In this document: piece after piece, positions 14,755-19,253 of the stretch
How the letters are laid out: every line of letters begins with the position of its first letter
Numbering within the stretch: the first letter of the stretch is position 1
Source of the DNA: UBA11606 sp965243715
GTDB taxonomy: Bacteria; Actinomycetota; Acidimicrobiia; Acidimicrobiales; Aldehydirespiratoraceae
Assembly (NCBI GenBank): GCA_965243715.1
Contig: CBDEVU010000019.1
Coordinates: 1 to 19,253, forward strand
DNA: 19,253 bases
Reading direction: 5' to 3'
The notes under the pieces: model-generated
The model's database searches: none
Told to the model about the DNA's origin: nothing
What the model saw: the letters and a program-made list of their open reading frames with translations, nothing else
Translations under genes and position numbers: made by a program

Positions 14755-15075
14755 TCAAGCACAGGTGATCCCTTCTAGTCGCCACTGTTCGAGTGCTTCG
14801 AGCCCACGGGCCCGATCCTGCGCTATGTCGAGCGCGACAACGATGTGGTTGGCGACCGGCCAACGTTCGCCCGATAGCGCGAAGTGGTCGACGCGGCGCA
14901 GGCACACCAACCGGACCGGTGCCACAGCGACCGTACACCCACGAGTCGTGGAGTCGGGAGCCTCGCCGAGCACCGAAAGCGCAACGCGTAACTCCGACTG
15001 AGTGGGAACGTTGAAATCAGGCGGATAAGGCGGCGTCCCATCGGCGGTGTAATACGAGGCTTGGCGTAGCTTCCT
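14755..15075 (-). pseudogene. AbiEi-like regulator, C-terminal fragment
   Basis: The minus-strand frame opens just after a stop near 15083 and reads ASYYTADGTPPYPPDFNVPT, then VALSVLGEAPDSTTRGC, ending VANHIVVALDIAQDRARGLE and ALEQWRLEGITCA. The pattern 'WPVANxxVVALDLAQDxARGxExLxxW' is, in my recollection, the C-terminal end of AbiEi-type transcriptional regulators from type IV toxin-antitoxin loci, but I cannot confirm this. The N-terminal winged HTH is missing. The upstream edge coincides with the start of the IS256 remnant, which probably truncated it. No AbiEii toxin gene is seen. Confidence 0.45.
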
Positions 15076-15111
15076 TCAAGAGCTGCAAACTCATCGAAGG
15101 AGACCCACGCC

Positions 15112-15690
15112 ATGCCCAAACGAGTATCGCCTATTGAGACGATCCGCGCCGATATCGACAGTGTGTTCGGTTCGGGAAAACCGGTTGAGGAGTGTCTGGA
15201 GGAGTTGATGCGCCACTCGGTGCGGGTTGTGCTTCAGCGGGTCCTCGAGGACGAGGTCACGGCCTGGTTGGGCCGCGAGTGAAACGCCCGAGGAGACCGG
15301 CAACGTCAGGGGCAGCGCAACGGCCACTGCGACTTTTCGATCAAGGACGACGGCGGGGGCGGTGGGTCTGAAACGGCCGAAGCTGCGTAACACGATCGAG
15401 ACGTACGCGTCGCAACTCCTCGGGAAAGGGGTGGTGCGCTCTGCGCCGTTGGAGGCGCCATCGACAAAGCACAACGCCGCATCGACGCGTTCGCTGACCA
15501 CCACCACCACCAAGCCTTCCCGGCTGCGGTGCGCTACCTGCAAGACGACGGTCAAGCGCTGACCTCGTACCTACGATTCTGGACCGAGCACCACAAACGG
15601 ATCCGACACACCAACCTCATCAAACGGACCTTCGGCGAAACCCGACGACGTGTGAAAGTCATCGGCCGGCTCCCCGGCGAGGACTGCGCT
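15112..15690 (+). pseudogene. IS256-family transposase remnant, centre deleted
   Basis: From ATG 15112 (ribosome site GAAGGAGA upstream) the frame gives 56 residues ending VLQRVLEDEVTAWLGRE and then a TGA where Arg is expected. The same frame continues ARGDRQRQGQRNGHCDFSIK, followed by a +1 shift to TTAGAVGLKRPKLRNTIETY, all typical of the IS256 N-terminus. After GKGVVR a large deletion removes the DDE core. The C-terminus resumes in another frame as AQRRIDAFAD, AVRYLQDDGQALTSYLRFWT and HHKRIRHTNLIKRTFGETRR, then RVKVIGRLPGE. The end is truncated near 15690. The remnant carries a nonsense change, a frameshift and a major deletion. Confidence 0.8.
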
Positions 15691-15753
15691 ACACCCCAGC
15701 CATCACCCGACACCCCTCCAACATCCGCCGCCTAAAATGACCAACAGGAACCA

Positions 15754-15871
15754 ACACCCAAGCCCGAGTTACACCAAACCTGGGACGCCACCAAGTCGAG
15801 AGGGACGCCGGGGACATGGATCGACCCCACGGCCGGGAGAACGCTCCTGAACGATTGGCGGGCAGACTTCA
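15754..15871 (+). pseudogene. Tyrosine integrase N-terminal fragment
   Basis: The reading KPELHQTWDATKSRGTPGTW followed by IDPTAGRTLLNDWRADF matches the loop and helix of the arm/core-binding N-terminus of actinobacterial integrases (R.G.W.DP..GR..L..W). It runs without a break, in the same frame, into the DUF222-like remnant at about 15872, so the two pieces are a fusion of unrelated genes. It is short and is identified by pattern only. Confidence 0.5.
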
Positions 15872-16045
15872 TCCCGACCGAAGTCGTCGGCCAAGCGTTT
15901 AGCGGCGATGGACGTCCGTTATGGCTCGGAAGGTCCAACCGATATCGACAACCTCAAACTGCCTTGCCGGAACTCCCACGGGCGAAGACACCGAGGCCGC
16001 CGCGGCGACCCCGCCCGACACCGAAAACCGATTCCCGCGGCCTAG
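15872..16045 (+). pseudogene. DUF222-HNH remnant with the HNH centre deleted
   Basis: The first frame reads PTEVVGQAFSGDGRPLWLGRS, matching residues 263-284 of the intact gene at 13530-14615. A second frame then reads GPTDIDNLKLPCRNSHGRRH followed by RGRRGDPARHRKPIPAA and a TAG at 16043-16045, matching residues 325 onward. About 40 residues carrying the first zinc ligands and the catalytic His pair have been deleted with a frame change. The junction lies in a CCAACCG-like stretch shared by both ends in the intact gene. It lies in inverse orientation to the intact copy. Confidence 0.8.
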
Positions 16046-16069
16046 GACCGCTAGCCAGCCCTGACGCTG

Positions 16070-16999
16070 TCAGCTAGGTGCTCGCAGCGTGTGGTCAGGG
16101 ATCCAATCGCTGAAGAGCCAGCCGATCTCACGGGACGCGACCGCCGGCCGACTCTTCGGTGCTGCGTTGAGTCGCTGGCGCACGGTGGCTTCGAGGTCGT
16201 TCACCGCCGCGGGGGGATCATGCCAGTCGAGTTCATCGTAGCTCTCCGGCGGTTCAGGAATCGGGTCGCCCGCAGGATAGTAACCGTATAGCTCAAACGA
16301 CCGGCGACGTAGCGCAGCGACGACCTCGGGATGGTTCTTCCCATCCGTTGTCTTGGCAAGGAAGGCGGGGGTCACGCAGATATTCCAGAGCGCGGTATAC
16401 AGGTCCGGATTCTTGCTGTCGTTGAAGACGTGGTTGAACTGGACGTCCGGACCCTTCTCTTGACCCGCCGCCCAGCAAAAGGCTCTTGTTGGACTCGTAT
16501 TGTCGTCATGAAATAACGACATCCCTTTGGCATTTACCGTAATCTGGCCACGGCGACGGTCGCCGCGGGCAATGCGAAACAGAGCCGCCCCGTCCGTCTG
16601 CCTCACGGTGTCGGGATGCAAGAAGATCGTGTGCGCGGCCACTGCGTGCATGGGTGACTCATAGCCCGCCCGACGCAGCACACTCGCCAGAGCATCGACG
16701 CCATTAAGTAGTACTGATCGTCGTGACCTCTGTGAGCCTCTCACCCTGTTCTCGATCCGTCCGGGGGTAAACCGCACCTTGGCGGACAAAAGATCGAACG
16801 ACTCCACGACGTAACCAGAGTCGAGCCACGATCGGGTGTGACCAGCGGTCGAGTTGGCGGTGTTCCCCCACCAGGAGTGATAGATGCGAGCCGAGGCCGG
16901 AAGCCCACCGATTAAATCGTCGAGTTCGGCGAACGTGTACTCTACCGGACCCGAGTTCGCTCGAAGAACCCGACTCAAGGGGTCGTACCTGCTCATCAC
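16070..16999 (-). CDS. Uncharacterised protein with N-terminal DUF7662-like domain
   Basis: 309 residues from ATG 16999, with a second ATG one codon later. Residues 2-77 (YDPLSRVLRANSGPVEYTFA, LPASARIYHSWWGN, HTRSWLDSGYVVESFDL, VRFTP) match the pattern of DUF7662, a small domain often found alone or at the head of restriction-like or mobile-element proteins; the number is from memory. Residues 125-265 form a second region (RGQITVNAKGMSLFHDDNTS; DVQFNHVFNDSKNPDLYTAL; WNICVTPAFLAKTTDG; VVAALRRRSFELYGYYPAGD) that I cannot assign. It has several conserved-looking His, Asn and Cys residues and could be a nuclease. There is no signal or membrane segment. The frame is intact although almost everything to its left is broken. 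It starts 21 bp after the 3' end of tRNA-Gly on the same strand, the classical entry point of integrative elements. Confidence 0.75.
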   Translation of the reverse strand: MMSRYDPLSRVLRANSGPVEYTFAELDDLIGGLPASARIYHSWWGNTANSTAGHTRSWLDSGYVVESFDLLSAKVRFTPGRIENRVRGSQRSRRSVLLNGVDALASVLRRAGYESPMHAVAAHTIFLHPDTVRQTDGAALFRIARGDRRRGQITVNAKGMSLFHDDNTSPTRAFCWAAGQEKGPDVQFNHVFNDSKNPDLYTALWNICVTPAFLAKTTDGKNHPEVVAALRRRSFELYGYYPAGDPIPEPPESYDELDWHDPPAAVNDLEATVRQRLNAAPKSRPAVASREIGWLFSDWIPDHTLRAPS

Positions 17000-17019
17000 T
17001 ACTCAGTTCTGCTTTTGCT

Positions 17020-17095
17020 TGGAGCGGACGACCGGGTTCGAACCGGCGACCTCAACCTTGGCAAGGTTGCGCTCTACCAACTGAGCTACGTCCGC
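17020..17095 (-). tRNA. tRNA-Gly(GCC), CCA encoded
   Basis: The minus strand folds as a standard 76-nt tRNA. The acceptor stem is GCGGACG with its complement at 17024-17030. The D-arm is GCTCAGTTGGTAGAGC. The anticodon arm is CAACC-TTGCCAA-GGTTG with anticodon GCC, and the T-arm is CCGGTTCGAACCCGG. The discriminator T is followed by encoded CCA at 17022-17020. The 3' end faces the accessory region to the left, so the gene is a likely integration hotspot. I saw no second copy of its 3' end in the window. Confidence 0.97.
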
Positions 17096-17106
17096 GTCGA
17101 CGGTTG

Positions 17107-17112
17107 ATTGTA
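17107..17112 (-). promoter_or_regulatory. Candidate -10 element for tRNA-Gly
   Basis: TACAAT on the minus strand lies 11 nt upstream of the first base of the mature tRNA, the right place for a tRNA promoter -10 box. No convincing -35 is seen at 16-18 bp spacing. Confidence 0.5.
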
Positions 17113-17176
17113 CCGGCAACCTAACCAATCCCGCACTCCTGCGGAGGAGGGATATTGCTGCACGCCACCCCCGGAC

Positions 17177-17410
17177 TTAGGCCGGATTGAGATCAATCCG
17201 CAGCACAAGCACGCCATCGACGAGTTCGCCGGTGGCATCGCCGAGCATGGCGAAGTCTTGATAATCGATCTGGGCTTGTTTCACGAAAGCGGCCCGTTCG
17301 TCGCCACCAACAGGCGGCAGGTTGCGACGCTTGACCGCCGCGGCCCGTTCCTGGAAACGCTCGATCATTGCGGCGATGTCGATACCACCACCCTTTGACG
17401 CATCAGTCAT
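17177..17410 (-). CDS. Small conserved-looking hypothetical protein
   Basis: 77 residues from ATG 17410: a basic helical N-terminus (GIDIAAMIERFQERAAAVKR) and a C-terminal half FVKQAQIDYQDFAMLGDATG followed by ELVDGVLVLRIDLNPA. It has no signal peptide or membrane helix and I cannot name a family. Its ATG overlaps the stop of the upstream membrane-protein gene by 4 nt (ATGA), so the two are translationally coupled and probably work together. Both lie on the tRNA-Gly/metX side and look like stable chromosome rather than island. Confidence 0.7.
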   Translation of the reverse strand: MTDASKGGGIDIAAMIERFQERAAAVKRRNLPPVGGDERAAFVKQAQIDYQDFAMLGDATGELVDGVLVLRIDLNPA

Positions 17411-17700
17411 AGGCTCACCGTAGCTTCTCGACGATTGCGGCGGCGGTTGGCGACTCGGACTCGGCGGCGCGGGCTGGTGTGCCCAATGTAGAGCACCAGC
17501 ATGAAGCCGGTGCTAGCCGCAATGATCAGCAGGGTGTTGCTCACCCGCTCGATGGTGCCTTCGGTCATACGGGTATCGAACTCACTGCCGAGAACCGCGG
17601 AATCTGCATCGACCGAGTCCTGAGCCACAGCCGAGACCGGCGCCCATAAAGCCGCCCCTAACAGTCCAAGGGTAATCCAGAGCAAGAGACGGCAGCGCAC
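17407..17700 (-). CDS. Small exported/membrane hypothetical protein
   Basis: 97 residues from ATG 17700. Residues 1-27 (MRCRLLLWITLGLLGAALWA then PVSAVAQ) form a cleavable signal peptide with a likely cut after AVAQ or SAVA. An acidic external segment follows (about 28-50), then a transmembrane helix (LLIIAASTGFMLVLYIGH, about 57-74) and a very basic cytoplasmic tail (RRRVRVANRRRNRREA). This is a type I membrane protein layout. The family is unknown. It overlaps the downstream 77-residue gene by 4 nt and starts 37 nt after metX ends. Confidence 0.7.
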   Translation of the reverse strand: MRCRLLLWITLGLLGAALWAPVSAVAQDSVDADSAVLGSEFDTRMTEGTIERVSNTLLIIAASTGFMLVLYIGHTSPRRRVRVANRRRNRREATVSL

Positions 17701-17736
17701 AAGGTCTAAGCGTAGTCCGGATGATCGTGCGGCCGA

Positions 17737-18942
17737 TTACTTACCTGCTTTGAGCAGCGTCTCAGCGATGAGCGGACCCAAAAAGGCCGACTCGAGCAGG
17801 AAACCGTCGTGCCCCTGAGGGCTATCAACAATGTGATATTCACAGTCACCCCCACCCGCCTCGATGAGTCGGTGCATTTCTGCTTGTTGGTACGCGGGGT
17901 ACAAAATGTCCGACGTGACCGACGCGGTAAGCACCGGCATCTTGAAACGGCCGAGAACTTTCTCGATACCGCCCCGGCCTCGGCCCACGTCGTGAAGGTC
18001 CATGGCTTTGCTCAGTACGAGAAATGAGTTGGCGTCGAATCGGCGGACCAGTTTTTGTCCGTGATGATCGAGGTAGGACTCGATCTGGTAGCGAGACCAT
18101 TGGCCAAACTCATCGTGAGGATCAAAGAGTTGCCGCCCGAAGCGCTCATCAAACACGTGGGTCGTGCGGTAAGTGATTTGGGAAATCTCTCGGGCGAGGG
18201 CGAGGCCGTGCGACGGCCCATAGCCCGGCTCGGCGTCGTAGTACCAGCCCCCGCGCCACCGCGGGTCCGACACGATCGCTAGGCGCTCAACAGCGCTCCA
18301 TCCAATTTGCATGGGGGACGCCGCCGCAACAGAAGCAATCGGCATAAGCGAGGCCACATGGTCGGGAAGCATGGCCCCCCACTCCAAGACCTGCATCCCT
18401 CCCATTGATCCGCCCACGACAGACAACCACACGTCGATTCCAAGCCCGTCGGCGAGCAGTTTCTGGGTGCGAACTATGTCGCGGATGCTGACCGTCGGGA
18501 AGGTCGGTCCGTAGTTGGTGCCCGTAGCCGGGTCTATGCTCGACGGACCGGTGGTGCCTTGGCAACCCCCGAGCACATTGGCACAAACCACAAAGTACTG
18601 ATCGGTATCGAGGGCTTTTCCGGGACCGATGAGATCGTTCCACCATCCGTCGGTGGCGTGACCGGGTTCCATGGACCCCCTAGCGTGGGAGTCGCCGGTG
18701 AGGGCGTGGCACACCAAAACGGCGTTCGATGCGCGCTCGTTGAGTTCGCCCCAAGTCTCGTAGGCGACCGCAATCTCGGGAAGCGTACCTCCGCCTTCGA
18801 GCACAAAAGGACGATCGCAACATACTTTCATGAACTTTCGGTGGCCCACCGGATCACCCAGCATCCAGGCCCCCGTTACTGGCAAGGCGTCCGCGAACCG
18901 CCTGCTCGGGTCGTAATGCAGATATTCGGGGCGATCGTTCAC
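17737..18942 (-). CDS. metX: Homoserine O-acyltransferase (MetX)
   Basis: 401 residues, complete and of normal length. It transfers an acyl group (acetyl, or succinyl in some lineages) to L-homoserine, the first committed step of methionine synthesis, in the cytoplasm. The alpha/beta-hydrolase features are clear: an N-terminal block with AYETWGELNERASNAVLVCH and HALTGDSHARG, the oxyanion/glycine block VLGGCQGTTGPSS, nucleophile Ser179 in GGSMGGMQ, Asp345 in TSDILYP and His378 in QGHDGFL. The start is GTG 18942 with AGGAG 6 nt upstream. Acetyl versus succinyl specificity cannot be settled by eye. No SAM riboswitch is evident upstream, and metY is not in the window. Confidence 0.95.
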   Translation of the reverse strand: MNDRPEYLHYDPSRRFADALPVTGAWMLGDPVGHRKFMKVCCDRPFVLEGGGTLPEIAVAYETWGELNERASNAVLVCHALTGDSHARGSMEPGHATDGWWNDLIGPGKALDTDQYFVVCANVLGGCQGTTGPSSIDPATGTNYGPTFPTVSIRDIVRTQKLLADGLGIDVWLSVVGGSMGGMQVLEWGAMLPDHVASLMPIASVAAASPMQIGWSAVERLAIVSDPRWRGGWYYDAEPGYGPSHGLALAREISQITYRTTHVFDERFGRQLFDPHDEFGQWSRYQIESYLDHHGQKLVRRFDANSFLVLSKAMDLHDVGRGRGGIEKVLGRFKMPVLTASVTSDILYPAYQQAEMHRLIEAGGGDCEYHIVDSPQGHDGFLLESAFLGPLIAETLLKAGK

Positions 18943-19038
18943 AAGGTCTCCTGATACCGACCGACGGTGTCCGGCATTGTAGCGATCTCTGGGCTAAAGC
19001 CGGGCTAGGAGGTAGGAGTTCGGGCTTGCCGCCAAGCC

Positions 19039-19253
19039 TCAGACGTCAGCGGGATCCCACTCGACCAACCCGCCGAGACGGGCGTCGTTGGAAAACATCT
19101 CAACGATTGGCATCACGCAATTGATGCGTTTTTGCAGGCGCTTGATCTCGAGTTCTTCGTCCCACAGGGAAAGGGTGACCACCAAGCCTGACTCTCCCGC
19201 TCGAGCGGTGCGGCCCGCTCGGTGCAGATAGGTCTTGGCATCGCCGGGTGGAT
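19039..19253 (-). CDS. DEAD-box RNA helicase, C-terminal end (partial)
   Basis: The last 71 residues of a DEAD-box ATP-dependent RNA helicase; the rest lies beyond the right edge. Motif VI is visible as YLHRAGRTARAG, followed by ESGLVVTLSLWDEELEIKRL and a short tail ending GLVEWDPADV with a TGA at 19041-19039. These proteins remodel RNA duplexes in the cytoplasm. The subfamily cannot be decided from the tail. The 96 bp to the metX start hold no terminator that I can recognise, so transcriptional linkage to metX is possible. Confidence 0.88.
   Translation of the reverse strand, partial: PPGDAKTYLHRAGRTARAGESGLVVTLSLWDEELEIKRLQKRINCVMPIVEMFSNDARLGGLVEWDPADV

Noticed and set aside
16051..16077. 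Inverted repeat CTAGC...GCTAG with TGAC-GCT-GTCA inside
   Set aside because: It overlaps the stop codon region of the DUF7662-like gene, the stems are offset and short, and there is no U-run, so I would not call it a terminator.
16884..17084. 66-residue plus-strand frame ending ERTTGFEPATSTLARLRSTN
   Set aside because: The end is the antisense reading of tRNA-Gly, a common false protein, and the start is antisense to the DUF7662-like gene.
18943..19038. Possible SAM riboswitch upstream of metX
   Set aside because: The 96-bp gap shows no SAM aptamer core and is too short for one plus an expression platform.
1..19253. CRISPR array
   Set aside because: No regularly spaced direct repeats were seen; the repeats present are IS ends and small palindromes.

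Overview
The window looks like high-GC actinobacterial chromosome, most likely from the Acidimicrobiia or a related environmental lineage. The hints are a DUF222 (13E12-type) HNH gene, actinobacterial-style IS30, IS3, IS256 and IS481 remnants, GTG starts, and TTGACG/TACGAT-type promoters, one of them apparently leaderless. The lineage is an inference; the sequence contains no taxonomic marker gene.

Layout. Positions 1-1938 hold a minus-strand operon: an unrecognised protein, a HAD hydrolase, and a PhnD-like lipoprotein that runs off the left edge. Positions 17020-19253 hold ordinary chromosome, also on the minus strand: tRNA-Gly(GCC), two small coupled genes, metX and the C-terminus of a DEAD-box helicase. 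Between them (about 1940-17020) lies a 15-kb accessory region bounded on the right by the 3' end of tRNA-Gly.

The accessory region is a defence island in an advanced state of decay. Its intact core is a two-gene Gabija-type anti-phage operon, gajA-gajB (3707-7163). An integrase C-terminal fragment and a truncated UvrD-like helicase lie immediately upstream. Other defence or mobility genes survive only as pieces: an HsdM N-terminus fused to an integrase remnant, the N-terminal domain of an AspBHI/ScoMcrA-like restriction enzyme, an AbiEi-like regulator C-terminus, an excisionase-like HTH, and an integrase N-terminus fused to a DUF222 remnant. Four insertion sequences are present (IS481, IS30, IS3, IS256 families) and all are defective, mostly through internal deletions that remove catalytic residues. 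An IS30-family element sits inside an IS3-family element, which itself interrupts the AspBHI-like gene. For the IS30 element the ends, inverted repeats and 3-bp target duplication can be read to the base.

The genes that still look intact in the island are gajA and gajB, a lipoprotein trypsin-like protease (9580-10773), a DUF222-HNH endonuclease (13530-14615), and an uncharacterised protein with an N-terminal DUF7662-like domain directly downstream of tRNA-Gly (16070-16999). The last is the best candidate for an undescribed function. A 3'-half tRNA-Pro(GGG) remnant at 8339-8375 suggests a former attachment site about 1.2 kb beyond gajB.
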